Shown: positions 1 through 8,872, counted from the stretch's first letter. The stretch is 64,000 bases of DNA from GCA-002733465 sp965230525 (GCA_965230525.1 OZ246008.1:2170001-2234000); one strand, 5' to 3'. The notes: generated from the sequence alone by a model not told the origin. Numbers and translations are program-made.

Positions 1-209
1 GCAATATGCAGCGCCATAATAAAGAAATTATTCAAATGTTTGATGTTGGGCCTGAGCTTATCAGTTCTACCATCAAACTATCTAAATTGTGGTTAGATGG
101 AAAAATCGAAAAGAAAAGCCTCTGTGCAAACAGCCGAGATGAAGGCGAACGCTGTCAAAATTTTTTTAGTGTCAATAACTTTACCAGAGTAACGCGTAGT
201 GGTTTCTGA
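1..209 (+). CDS. C-terminal end of a Sel1-like protein, cut by the window edge
   Basis: The frame is open from base 3 and stops at 207-209, so this is the 3' end of a gene that begins outside the window. An ATG at 6 exists, but there is no sign it is the start. The visible tail (LISSTIKLSKLWLDGKI, then a Cys-containing segment) resembles the tail of the next gene (LIEKAVERSELWVNGDV, also followed by a short Cys segment). It is therefore probably a tandem paralogue of the Sel1-repeat protein at 323. Function is unknown beyond that relationship; no Sel1 repeat itself is visible in the fragment. Confidence 0.6.
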   Translation, partial: NMQRHNKEIIQMFDVGPELISSTIKLSKLWLDGKIEKKSLCANSRDEGERCQNFFSVNNFTRVTRSGF

Positions 210-322
210 CGCCGTTGGTCGAGCTATCAGAAAATTAGTTGATTACAAGTTGGCAATAATAATCACAAATCAATAAGTGGCAACTAGTCACAGGAAACGG
301 ATTTTGTCTTGAGGATCCCAGT

Positions 323-1132
323 ATGAAAAAACTAACATCTTTCTCAACGCTACTAGTCTTAAGCTTGGCTTTTTTAACTCAATATGCCAAAGCGTCGACT
401 TGCTCAGGCGCATCGCAGTGCCCAACAGCGGTGCAAAATTTGCAAGCCTTTGCCGATCGTAAAGTACCTGAAGCCCAGCTGTTGATCGGTATGCTTTATC
501 GCCAAGGTATCTATTATCCCAATGATCCGCAACAGGCGTTTAAATGGATTAAGCGAGCGGCTCGGCAAGAATTTAATTATGCGTTTGCCCAGCACTTATT
601 TGGAAGAGCCTATTTGTATGGTGAAGGTGTTGAAGTTAACTTGTCGAGAGCAGAGCGATATTTGAAACGCGCTGCAAAATTAGGCTTAGTTGATTCGCAG
701 CGTATCTTGGGAGCCGAGTTGAGCTCAGGAAAAATACTAGAACAAGACTTAGATGAAGCGAAACGCTGGCTAAGAGCGGCAGGCGAGCAAAAGGACTTTT
801 CTTCGACAATGAAATTAATTCAAGTGTTAAGAAGAGCGGATAGTGAGGAGGCTCAAAAAGAGGCCGAATATTGGGCAGACCGCTCTAAAGATATGAGAGT
901 AAATATTCGAGATATTTCGGAACGAATAGAGTTGGATTTAGCACTAATTGAAAAAGCTGTGGAGCGTTCAGAACTATGGGTAAATGGCGATGTAGATTCT
1001 GATTCTGCTTGTCGTGATCAAAATGGAGATTGGGTTGCTTGGTGTGGCACTGATACGATAAACGTCGAACTCGACCGTTCTAATTCTAAACGGCCAAATT
1101 ATTTGTCCCGTATACTCAATCAACAGCAGTAA
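323..1132 (+). CDS. Secreted Sel1-repeat (TPR-like) protein
   Basis: This 269-residue protein has an N-terminal signal peptide (MKKLTSFSTLLVLSLAFLTQ, likely cleaved after AKA near residue 24), so it acts in the periplasm or outside. Residues about 45-150 hold three to four Sel1-type helical repeats, seen as A-x-x-L-I-G-x-L-Y-x-x-G, A-x-x-L-F-G-R-A-Y-L-Y-G-E-G-V and A-K-R-W-L-R-A-A. Sel1 repeats form superhelical scaffolds for protein-protein contacts. The C-terminal 60 residues carry two Cys (C-x10-C) in a segment also seen in the partial gene upstream. The partner is unknown. It converges on yaaA. Confidence 0.8.
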   Translation: MKKLTSFSTLLVLSLAFLTQYAKASTCSGASQCPTAVQNLQAFADRKVPEAQLLIGMLYRQGIYYPNDPQQAFKWIKRAARQEFNYAFAQHLFGRAYLYGEGVEVNLSRAERYLKRAAKLGLVDSQRILGAELSSGKILEQDLDEAKRWLRAAGEQKDFSSTMKLIQVLRRADSEEAQKEAEYWADRSKDMRVNIRDISERIELDLALIEKAVERSELWVNGDVDSDSACRDQNGDWVAWCGTDTINVELDRSNSKRPNYLSRILNQQQ

Positions 1133-1199
1133 ATATTAATCGCAGTTTTTTACCTGCAATTAAGGACCAAAATAATGTTTGTTCTCAGTCTGTGGAGGT

Positions 1200-1231
1200 G
1201 CGGCGTCATCAAGGACGATCGCCGCCATTTT
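1200..1231. terminator. Hairpin between convergent genes, probable terminator
   Basis: GCGGCG (1200-1205) pairs with CGCCGC (1220-1225), and inside it ATC (1208-1210) pairs with GAT (1217-1219) around a six-base loop with a two-base bulge. The plus-strand side is followed by ATTTTT. It sits between the Sel1 gene (+) and yaaA (-), where a shared terminator is expected. Confidence 0.45.
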
Positions 1232-1245
1232 TCAACAGGTCTTGC

Positions 1246-2019
1246 CTAAGCTTGTTTGCGAGTAAACACAATTTCGTTATCTGTTGAGAGTTTCTTGCTG
1301 AGTTTATAGCCATCTAGATTAAATGATTTCAAATCTTCAACTTTCTCAATTCTGTTTTGCAAAATATATCGAGCCATCAAGCCTCGCGCTTTTTTTGCAA
1401 AGAAACTAATAATTTTATATTGGCCATTTTTGTAATCTTTAAAGACTGGTGTTACGACCGGATGGCTCAAGGATTTGGCTTTTACAGCCTTAAAATACTC
1501 ATTTGAAGCAAGGTTTACTAAGGCTTCAGCATTCGATTTATCAAGATCTTTTTGAATCGCTTTGTTTAGGGTCGTTCCCCAAAATTCATAGAGGTTTTTG
1601 CCTGCGGCGTTGGCAAACTTAGTGCCCATCTCGAGTCTATAGGGTTGCATCAGATCGAGTGGCCTAAGTACTCCATATAGGCCCGACAATATCCGCAAGT
1701 GCGCTTGAGCAAAGTCGAGATCTTCCGTACTCAGACTGTCTGCATCTAATCCTTGATAAACATCACCACGAAAAGCAAATACACAGGCACGCGCGTTCTT
1801 CTTAGTAAAAGGCGGCGTAAATTGTTGAAAACGGTCGTAGTTAAGCTGGGCTAAATTGTCGCTTAGCTTCATTAAGCTGGCGATATCTTGCGGCGCAAGC
1901 TCGCGCAATTGTTCAATTAATTGCTCTGACTGCTTAAGAAATCTCGGTTTAGTTGTTTTTGTTTGACTAACAGGGTTTTCAAAGTCGAGGCTTTTTGCGG
2001 GTGATATTACAGTGATCAT
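1246..2019 (-). CDS. yaaA: Peroxide stress protein YaaA (UPF0246/DUF328 family)
   Basis: The 257-residue product is full length for the family and opens with the characteristic MITVISPAKSLDFENP. Other family landmarks are the G-D-V-Y-x-G-L-D segment near residue 85, L-S-G-L-Y-G-V-L-R-P-L-D near 110 and the F-F-A-K-K-A-R-G block near 210. In E. coli YaaA is induced by OxyR and limits free iron and DNA damage during peroxide stress; the fold binds DNA. The ATG at 2019 is the family start. No OxyR site was recognised. It is divergent from the M20 peptidase gene. Confidence 0.93.
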   Translation of the reverse strand: MITVISPAKSLDFENPVSQTKTTKPRFLKQSEQLIEQLRELAPQDIASLMKLSDNLAQLNYDRFQQFTPPFTKKNARACVFAFRGDVYQGLDADSLSTEDLDFAQAHLRILSGLYGVLRPLDLMQPYRLEMGTKFANAAGKNLYEFWGTTLNKAIQKDLDKSNAEALVNLASNEYFKAVKAKSLSHPVVTPVFKDYKNGQYKIISFFAKKARGLMARYILQNRIEKVEDLKSFNLDGYKLSKKLSTDNEIVFTRKQA

Positions 2020-2234
2020 TAGTAGCGACTAGCTCTTGGTCAGTGATGAGTTATAAATGATTGGTCGCCGATGATAGCAGAATCGTTGGTTTTGGAAAGC
2101 GCCAATTACTCATGATAGCTTGTTACTATCAAGTCAATTGATTGGACAATTAGGATAAGTCGGTTTGGCATGCTTGCTGTTATTGACTAATTCAAGTAAA
2201 TTTGAAGCAATTTTTAACCAACAACAGGCCTACT

Positions 2235-3608
2235 ATGACGTCGTTTATCACTCCTTGGGACTTTTCGTTTTGCCGTAACATCCTGCAAGCAACCGGTAAA
2301 TCAAGTGGCATTTCATTATTTTGTATTGTTAGTGCATTGTTGTGTTCATTTAACACAACGGGCGCACAACTTGATGAGAAGGAGCGTGAAATTGTCAAAA
2401 TCATCGACGCCAAGGAAACTCAATATCGCAATGTACTGAAAGAAGTGGTGAATATAAATAGTGGCACCATGAATTTCCCTGGGGTAAAAACTGTCGGCGC
2501 TGTATTTATTAGAGAGTTTGAAGCACTGGGATTGGAGACCAAGTGGATTGAGGGGCGCTCATTTAATCGAGCGGGCCATGTCTACGCTAGCTATGGTTTA
2601 GAAAATACCAAAGCGAAAACGAAGGTCTTAATGATCGGACACTTAGATACCGTATTTGCGACCACCAGTGCATTTCAATTTTACCGTGAAGTGTCTGAAA
2701 ACCAAGTCGCTGGGCCGGGTATTACCGATATGAAAGGTGGGAATGTGATTATTTTGCGAGTACTTGATGCGTTAAAGCAAAGCGGTGGTCTTGAAAATTT
2801 GCAAATTAAGGTTTTATTAATGGGTGATGAGGAAAAGCGAGGCGCGCCATTATCCTTAGCCACCAAAGAACTCGTCGCTGCGGGTAAATGGGCAGATATA
2901 GCAATCGGATTTGAAGACGGTGATGGTGATCCCCGCACTGCCGTTATTTCTAGGCGTGGCTCGACCAGTTGGCAATTGAAAGTCGGTGGTCGTCCGGCTC
3001 ATTCATCGCAAATATTCCGAGAAGAATACGGGTTTGGTGCCATATTTGAAACGGCGCGAATTCTGCAAGGATTTCGAACCGAGCTAGCGAGTCAGCCCAA
3101 TTTGACTTTTAATCCCGGCGTAATCTTGGGGGGAACCGAAGTTTCCTTTGATAAAGGGAGCGCACGTGGAGAGGCCTTCGGAAAAAATAATGTGATTCCT
3201 GAAACCACGATAGTCCATGGTGATATTCGGGCGCTGTCGCCAGAACAATTGACAAATGCAAAACAAACCATGCAAAAAATTGTCGCCAATAATCTACCCG
3301 AGACAAAAGCGGAACTCACTTTTTTTCCTGGTTATCCACCAATGGCTCCGAATAAGGGCAATCGAAAATTGTTAGCCCTTTATGACCAAGCCAGTCGAGA
3401 CCTAGGATTTGGAAAAGTCGCACCTGTTGATCCGCGTAAAGCAGGTGCAGCGGATATATCATTTGTAGCCAGTCACGTTGATATGGCCTTAGATGGGCTC
3501 GGACTAATGGGAACTGGAGGGCATACGGTTAAGGAAGTAGCAGACATGACCACCTTTGCCTCGCAAACTAAGCGTGCAGCAATCTTATTACACCGACTTG
3601 CTCAGTAA
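2235..3608 (+). CDS. Exported M20 family metallopeptidase (carboxypeptidase G2-like)
   Basis: M20 zinc peptidases remove C-terminal residues such as glutamate from peptides or conjugates. The metal and catalytic residues are visible: H136-L-D138, D165 in G-I-T-D-M-K-G-G, the E199-E200 pair in G-D-E-E, and H430 in G-G-H-T; a dimerisation lid lies between them. The N-terminus has a hydrophobic stretch (residues about 24-42) consistent with a signal peptide or anchor. A longer frame starts at a TTG at 2202, but neither start has a clear ribosome site; the ATG at 2235 (457 residues) is preferred. The serine hydrolase gene follows after 32 bases and may be cotranscribed. Substrate is not known. 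Confidence 0.85.
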   Translation: MTSFITPWDFSFCRNILQATGKSSGISLFCIVSALLCSFNTTGAQLDEKEREIVKIIDAKETQYRNVLKEVVNINSGTMNFPGVKTVGAVFIREFEALGLETKWIEGRSFNRAGHVYASYGLENTKAKTKVLMIGHLDTVFATTSAFQFYREVSENQVAGPGITDMKGGNVIILRVLDALKQSGGLENLQIKVLLMGDEEKRGAPLSLATKELVAAGKWADIAIGFEDGDGDPRTAVISRRGSTSWQLKVGGRPAHSSQIFREEYGFGAIFETARILQGFRTELASQPNLTFNPGVILGGTEVSFDKGSARGEAFGKNNVIPETTIVHGDIRALSPEQLTNAKQTMQKIVANNLPETKAELTFFPGYPPMAPNKGNRKLLALYDQASRDLGFGKVAPVDPRKAGAADISFVASHVDMALDGLGLMGTGGHTVKEVADMTTFASQTKRAAILLHRLAQ

Positions 3609-3640
3609 AAATAAAGTGAGTTCAATGACTGGAGTAAATC

Positions 3641-5746
3641 ATGAATAAAATAATAAAAATAATTTCGTTTTCTCTACTGTTGCTTGGCTTGAATGCAGTG
3701 TTGCATATACAGGCACAACAAAGTGATGAGAGTGTACTAAGCCATTCACCAGATGCTTCTCCGCAAGCAGGCTCCTCTGAAGGTCGTTCTTCAAAAGAGA
3801 ATTCTTCAAAAGAGAATTCTTCAAAGGATAGCTCTTCACAGGAGCAAACTTTGCAAACGTCTGAAACTGAGTCGTCTCAAAAAACAGCGTTATCCGATGG
3901 GCAAAAAGAGCCACAAAAAATAGCGCAGACAAAAGACAATGAGTCAGAAGAAACACCGCCACAAACGCTTGAAGAGTTAAAGCAAGCGATCGAACAAGTG
4001 ATGCAGGATAAAAATGTCCCGGCGGTGGGCATTGCGATGCTCAAAGACTCACAACCGGTATGGGTTGATTCACTAGGGTTAGCCAATATTGAAGAACAAG
4101 TGAGTGCGGACGAAAACAGTTTGTTTCGCATTGGTTCCACTTCAAAAATGTTTGTGGCATTGGCAGTATTGCAATTGGTAGAGCAAGGTAAGCTATCTTT
4201 ACAAAACAAAGTTCGTGACCTTATTCCGGAGATAGCGTTTGAAAACCCTTGGGCAGAAACAAATCCAATTCTAGTTGCTCATTTGCTCGAACACACCACA
4301 GGTTGGGATGACATTCATTTAGTCGAATATGCCAATAACGATCCCACGCCTATCACGCTCAAGCAAGGACTCGATTTTCATCCTCATTCGCGAGTATCGC
4401 GTTGGGTTCCCGGAACCCGCTCTTCCTATTGTAATTCTGGGCCACCTGTCGCCGCTTATATTGTCGAAAAAATCACAGGTGAGCGTTTTGAAGATTATAT
4501 ACAAACTCAATTTTTCGATCCGTTGGGGATGAATTCAGCGACCTATTTTTATGATGAAAAAGTTGAGAAAAATGGGGTGACCTTATACAACGAAGTTAAT
4601 CACCCGCAAGACTATTGGCATATTATTATGCGACCTTCGGGGTCTATAAATGCCTCGCCTTTGGATATGTCGAAGTTTTTAAGGTTTTTTCTACAGCGCG
4701 GTCAAGCCAGTGAAACTCAAATTGTTACTGAACAATCGTTGGCTAGAATGGAATCAGTCGAAACTACCAATGCCGCTATAGTAGGTCAAAAAGCAGGCTA
4801 TGGCTTAAATAACTATTCATCGATACATGAAGGGTGGGTATACCGAGAGCACAATGGTGGTGTGAATGGTGGTTTGACTGAGCTGGCCTATTTACCTGAT
4901 GCCAACTTAGGTCATGTGATTATGATTAACTCGGGCAACGGCACTGCGTTTCGAGAAATTTCGAAATTAGTTAGAGCGTTTGAGACTAAAGACTTGAACC
5001 CTAAAAAGTTACCGGAGCGCATTCCGCTAAGTGAAGCTCATAAAGAATTGGTTGGCTATTATCAGCCGATTAACTCGCGCCAGCAATTGAGTTATTTTAT
5101 CGATCGCGTGGCTAATGTCTACAAGCTTGAACTGCTAGGTGATCGTTTAAAAGTTGCTAGCTTATTAGGTGGACAGACGGCAGAATATGTTCCCCTAACT
5201 GAACAATTGTTTAGAACCACAAAAAATGGCATTTCCAGATTGGCGATTACCACCGACCCGCTGGCTGGAGAAGTAATCCATATTGGCAATGCTGTATTTA
5301 AACCAGTGAGCAGTTTCGTTGTTTATAGTCAGTTTACTATTGCGCTATTGTGGTTCTTTAGCCTAATAAGCTCAGTTCTATTTTTTATCGTCTGGGGAAT
5401 ACGAAAGCTTGATGGAAAAATTCCAAGCGGTGGTGCGACTCGAATTCGAATTTGGCCATTGCTTGCCAGTATCTCGGTAATCGCATTTGCAATTTTTTTT
5501 ATTGCTGGTTCAAGTGACCCATTTAAGTTGTTAGGTCAACCAAGCGTTTATTCTATAGGGATCCTGTTATCTTCAATAATATTTGCTTTGATGGCATTAG
5601 TTGGAGTGCACTCAGCAATTAAGGAGCGACACACAGAAATGAATCGTGTTGCTTATTGGTATTGCAGTTTGAGTTCAGTATTGCACTTTGCGGTCGCTAT
5701 CTACTTACTGTGGTTTGGTGTTATCGGATTGATAACTTGGCATTAA
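3641..5746 (+). CDS. Serine hydrolase, beta-lactamase class C fold, with C-terminal membrane helices
   Basis: A signal peptide is followed by a low-complexity Ser/Glu/Lys/Gln linker (about residues 28-110, with repeated SSKENSSKENSSK). The catalytic domain (about 120-430) has the class C/penicillin-binding motifs S166-T-S-K169, Y263-C-N265 and an H-N-G-G triad equivalent. A poorly conserved domain follows, then four or so hydrophobic helices from about residue 560 to the end (701). Such proteins act as esterases, D-amino-acid peptidases or peptidoglycan enzymes at the cell surface, and the motif set does not distinguish these. It probably shares a transcript with the M20 peptidase upstream. 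Confidence 0.8.
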   Translation: MNKIIKIISFSLLLLGLNAVLHIQAQQSDESVLSHSPDASPQAGSSEGRSSKENSSKENSSKDSSSQEQTLQTSETESSQKTALSDGQKEPQKIAQTKDNESEETPPQTLEELKQAIEQVMQDKNVPAVGIAMLKDSQPVWVDSLGLANIEEQVSADENSLFRIGSTSKMFVALAVLQLVEQGKLSLQNKVRDLIPEIAFENPWAETNPILVAHLLEHTTGWDDIHLVEYANNDPTPITLKQGLDFHPHSRVSRWVPGTRSSYCNSGPPVAAYIVEKITGERFEDYIQTQFFDPLGMNSATYFYDEKVEKNGVTLYNEVNHPQDYWHIIMRPSGSINASPLDMSKFLRFFLQRGQASETQIVTEQSLARMESVETTNAAIVGQKAGYGLNNYSSIHEGWVYREHNGGVNGGLTELAYLPDANLGHVIMINSGNGTAFREISKLVRAFETKDLNPKKLPERIPLSEAHKELVGYYQPINSRQQLSYFIDRVANVYKLELLGDRLKVASLLGGQTAEYVPLTEQLFRTTKNGISRLAITTDPLAGEVIHIGNAVFKPVSSFVVYSQFTIALLWFFSLISSVLFFIVWGIRKLDGKIPSGGATRIRIWPLLASISVIAFAIFFIAGSSDPFKLLGQPSVYSIGILLSSIIFALMALVGVHSAIKERHTEMNRVAYWYCSLSSVLHFAVAIYLLWFGVIGLITWH

Positions 5747-5877
5747 CAGAAAGTCTTAATTCAATGACCAGTTAAAATGGAATACTATTCTGAAACGAAT
5801 TTGTTTTTTAAAACGCAATGACGAGAGGATAGAGCGAGCGCTATGATTACATTGATCTTGGGACTTTAGAATTTGTA

Positions 5878-6300
5878 ATGGATGAACTTAATAAAATTTC
5901 TGGTGCTGTTTCACTTAATTTAAGTGAAGTTGACATTGAAGCCATTCGCGCACAAGGTGCCGGCGGACAAAACGTTAACAAAGTGTCTTCAGCTATTCAT
6001 TTACGGTTTGATATTAACGCATCGACGCTGCCAGATTTTTACAAACAGCGACTACTCGGCTTAAAGGATTCTCGAATAAATAATCAAGGTGTTGTGATTA
6101 TCAAAGCGCAACAATTTCGCACCCAAGAGAAAAATAAACGCGATGCAATCGCTCGATTGGTTGAGCTTATAAAACAAGCAATAAAAGTTAATAAAGCGAG
6201 ACGCCCGACAAAACCGAGTAAATCATCGCAAATAAAACGTGTTGACCGAAAAGTAAAGCAAGGACAAAAGAAAGCCATGCGGAGGCGCGTTGATCATTAG
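5878..6300 (+). CDS. arfB: Alternative ribosome-rescue factor / peptidyl-tRNA hydrolase ArfB (YaeJ)
   Basis: ArfB rescues ribosomes stalled on mRNAs lacking a stop codon: its tail enters the empty mRNA channel and its GGQ loop hydrolyses peptidyl-tRNA. The 140-residue product is the usual length. The GGQ motif is at residues about 29-31 within AQGAGGQNVNKVSSAIHLRF, and the C-terminus is the expected highly basic tail (KARRPTKPSKSS..KRVDRKVKQ..KKAMRRR). The ATG at 5878 is the only reasonable start, although no strong ribosome site precedes it. Confidence 0.95.
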   Translation: MDELNKISGAVSLNLSEVDIEAIRAQGAGGQNVNKVSSAIHLRFDINASTLPDFYKQRLLGLKDSRINNQGVVIIKAQQFRTQEKNKRDAIARLVELIKQAIKVNKARRPTKPSKSSQIKRVDRKVKQGQKKAMRRRVDH

Positions 6301-6484
6301 GGTTATATTTTGAATGGTAAGAATTAAAGTCAAAGGCGGTGCGAAATGCTTTTGAATTTACAAATGTTTAAAACTTTCCCCGCGTTCAATTTCATCGTAT
6401 CTTTTAAACCGAGCCTAAAATAGCCTGTTAATACAAATCAAAAAGTAAAAATAAACTTTCGAAACGATAGTTAAACAAACGGCT

Positions 6485-6526
6485 AAAAAACAACGAGTAG
6501 CAAATATAATTCGCTACTCGTTGTTT
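6485..6526 (-). terminator. Rho-independent terminator of the helical-repeat gene
   Basis: A 14-bp perfect stem (6488-6501 with 6513-6526, loop of 11) reads on the minus strand into a run of six T. It lies 130 bases after the stop of the minus-strand gene at 6658. The gap 6301-6657 otherwise holds only the 15-bp repeat run listed next. Confidence 0.8.
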
Positions 6527-6565
6527 GGCTAACTAAGATGATGTCGTTTTGTTTAGACTGCGATT

Positions 6566-6625
6566 GTTAAATCCAAGACTGTTAAATCCAAGACTGTCAA
6601 ATCCAAGACTGTCAAATCCAAGACT
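6566..6625. repeat. Four tandem 15-bp repeats
   Basis: GTTAAATCCAAGACT occurs twice, then GTCAAATCCAAGACT twice, head to tail without spacers, followed by a decayed GGCAA. It lies between the stop of the helical-repeat gene and its terminator, so it would be transcribed as 3' untranslated RNA. A short variable-number repeat is the simplest reading. Confidence 0.9.
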
Positions 6626-6657
6626 GGCAACAGTCTACAACACCTCAAAACCTTAAG

Positions 6658-7740
6658 TTAAATACAACGTCCTAGTACCAATTTTTTACCCTTAGGACAT
6701 TGAGGTTGAGTCCCTCGGCTATATCGCTTAACGGCCTGTTCGGCTTGGCGAGCGGTGTAACCGACTTGTCTCAATAAGCTGCGAGTTTGCTTAGCAGTGT
6801 AGTCGTAGCTTGACTGTATTGCATTAGCAATTTGTCTCGCTGAATAACCTGCCGCTCTCAGCGCTTTGCCTGTCTCTTTTGCCGCCATTTTCAGGGTGTT
6901 TTTGAAAATTACCGAGACTTGTTGTGCAGTACTGTTCCAAACGGATTTGGCCGCACTTGCAATTTGCGATGCCGCATAGCCTGCTGCATCCAATGCGCCG
7001 CATATAGCACCTCTTGCACCACCATAAACATCAGATAGAATTCGCATTGCCGTTGCCGCTGAGACTCTTGCTACGGTTTTTAAAGCCTTGGCGGTTTCGT
7101 TAATTGTAAATTGAGCAAACTTTAATGATTCGGCAATTGCTCGCTCGCCCAATTGAAAGGTTGACTTAAGCAGTTGAGCAACTTGTGTAGCGCTGTAGTT
7201 AAATACTTGATGCATTGCTCTTGCTACTTGCTGAGCAGAGTAACCGATTGCTTTAAGCCATTGGCCTGTTTGTGCAGCTGTTTGATTAAAAACGTTTTTT
7301 AAATGTCTAGCCACAAACTCAGCGTTTTTGCCTTGTTGTTTCATTACTCGAATGATCTGTTCGATTGGGGTTGCGCTATTATTCGAAAGGCACTTCACTT
7401 TCTTAAACTTCACATCAGCCAAGTGAAATCCGGGAAAAGGGTCAATGGCGTTGTGTTTTAAAGTTTGCGAATAGTTGCCCACCCAAATTTTAACATCACG
7501 TCTTTTTAAGTTTTTCACGTAGTCTAAGTGATTGGCATTGACCCACTTAGTTTGTCCAGAATTAAGCGATAAGTACTTTTTGTAAACTCTGCTTCCACTG
7601 TCGTTTTTATATTGATATTGAATTTTGCATTCATTGGCCGCAAGTACAGAAGTCGCTGTTAATGAAAGCATTAATAGGCCAGTTTTTAGCAATCTTTGTG
7701 TTGCTGAAAGTGTTGAGTGAGTCTTGTTTAAGTTATTCAT
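6658..7740 (-). CDS. Secreted helical-repeat protein of unknown function
   Basis: I do not recognise a named family. The 360 residues begin with a signal peptide (hydrophobic LLKTGLLMLSLTATSVLA, cleavage near residue 35). A small domain with Cys (C38, C118) follows, then residues about 130-340 form roughly thirteen consecutive 14-15 residue units with the consensus L-K-x-x-G-Y-S-A-x-Q-x-A-x-A, clearest in KAIGYSAQQVARA, RAAGYSARQIANA and RQVGYTARQAEQA. This looks like an all-helical solenoid. The end (CPKGKKLVLGRC) could form a disulfide loop. GGAG lies 8-11 bases upstream of the ATG and a good terminator follows. A binding or scaffold role outside the cytoplasm is inference. Confidence 0.75.
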   Translation of the reverse strand: MNNLNKTHSTLSATQRLLKTGLLMLSLTATSVLAANECKIQYQYKNDSGSRVYKKYLSLNSGQTKWVNANHLDYVKNLKRRDVKIWVGNYSQTLKHNAIDPFPGFHLADVKFKKVKCLSNNSATPIEQIIRVMKQQGKNAEFVARHLKNVFNQTAAQTGQWLKAIGYSAQQVARAMHQVFNYSATQVAQLLKSTFQLGERAIAESLKFAQFTINETAKALKTVARVSAATAMRILSDVYGGARGAICGALDAAGYAASQIASAAKSVWNSTAQQVSVIFKNTLKMAAKETGKALRAAGYSARQIANAIQSSYDYTAKQTRSLLRQVGYTARQAEQAVKRYSRGTQPQCPKGKKLVLGRCI

Positions 7741-8122
7741 AATGTTTCTCCAAGTTAATTTAAAAAAGTTTTGTTTGCGTCTTGCAGGGTCCAGAATAAC
7801 GATTTGATTTTGTATTGCTTGAAAGTCGCTGGAAGTAATTTGAAGCTTGTTGGAAGAAATCTGAGAGATTATTGAAAACTTGGAAAATAGTTTGAATGTT
7901 TAATAAAAACAAAGAGATAGATAGTTGTAACCTGTGACTTTTTTATTGAGTATTACTGAAATTGAAGAGAGGAAGTATGAGAGCAAATAGATAAATCGCC
8001 AAAAACAACGGTTAATATGGGCTGTACAGATGAGAAAAATAACAACTTACAATAGCGTTGCAGCAATATTGTGAAAGATTATTGAGTTATCGCCAACAAC
8101 CAAGCTATTTAATTTATGCTTG
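7741..8122. other. Intergenic stretch upstream of the helical-repeat gene
   Basis: This 382-bp region holds the 5' region of the minus-strand helical-repeat gene and the 3' end of the NERD-like gene. It is AT-rich, with loosely repeated TGGAAG/TTGAA words around 7825-7900. No credible gene or strong hairpin was seen. Confidence 0.5.
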
Positions 8123-8872
8123 TTAGATCGCGCGTCGATTTCGGCATGTCGGATAGAGTTGACAGACTAACATTTGCCGACCAAAGCGCGGGTCCTCTTC
8201 TGACATTCTTATTTCCATCTCACTACCACACTTAGAGCAGCGATTATCCAGAGCAACCGGAGAAACCATTTGTTGTGCTTGCTCGTTTTTATCGAATTCA
8301 TTGACTAAACCTTGGCGCTTGCGCTTGCTATCGATGATTTTTACAAACTTTTCAATCTGCTTAGCACTGTACAATACTCGATTGATGGAGCGAACGTACT
8401 TAAGGTAATTAGCACCAAAGGTAAATTTTTCATTCATAGGGGTTGCAAACCCAGATATACCGGTAAACAGGGCAATGGGAAACATTTCTGCAATCGGCAA
8501 GTTGAGCAGACTGCTTAGAGTTTGTGCGCGATCGGCGAGTACTGCGGAAGGATTTGAAAAAGTGTGTGGTTCTTTACCTCTTACTACTCTTGTCCAACGA
8601 GCATCATGCTCTGAGCCTACTATCTTTCCTGAATAGTGCTGGGTCATAACAATAAAAATTCCGTAACGGCTAACTAAAATATAATCAAATTTTTGTAACC
8701 CATCAAAGGTGAGTAACACCACGCTCTTCATCATGTAGTAGTCTTCAGAGTTTAGGAAAAAGTCGTTGGCTTTTTGCACTTGATAGTTGCCGTAGAGCTT
8801 CTGCAAATAAGGCCATTTGAGATAAAGAGCTAGGGCTGTGATGGCCAGAATAATTAGAAAAGCGATTGTCAC
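8123..8872 (-). CDS. Membrane-anchored NERD-like protein with C-terminal topoisomerase-type zinc ribbon
   Basis: A GTG-started 249-residue protein begins with one membrane helix (residues 2-18). Residues about 30-160 match the NERD (nuclease-related) domain layout: D-Y-I-L-V-S-R-Y-G-I-F-I-V, then Y-S-G-K-I-V-G. The C-terminal 40 residues are a zinc ribbon of the topoisomerase I type (C-S-K-C ... C-x5-C). Family members usually carry E-x-K before the Y-S-G, whereas here the same positions read M-T-Q-H, so the catalytic acid and lysine appear lost. It may bind rather than cut nucleic acid. It stands alone, and AAGGAA upstream is a plausible ribosome site. Confidence 0.75.
   Translation of the reverse strand: MTIAFLIILAITALALYLKWPYLQKLYGNYQVQKANDFFLNSEDYYMMKSVVLLTFDGLQKFDYILVSRYGIFIVMTQHYSGKIVGSEHDARWTRVVRGKEPHTFSNPSAVLADRAQTLSSLLNLPIAEMFPIALFTGISGFATPMNEKFTFGANYLKYVRSINRVLYSAKQIEKFVKIIDSKRKRQGLVNEFDKNEQAQQMVSPVALDNRCSKCGSEMEIRMSEEDPRFGRQMLVCQLYPTCRNRRAI

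Noticed and set aside
2202..2234. TTG start giving a longer M20 peptidase
   Set aside because: Neither start has a good ribosome site, but ATG 2235 needs no rare codon and keeps the hydrophobic N-terminal segment.
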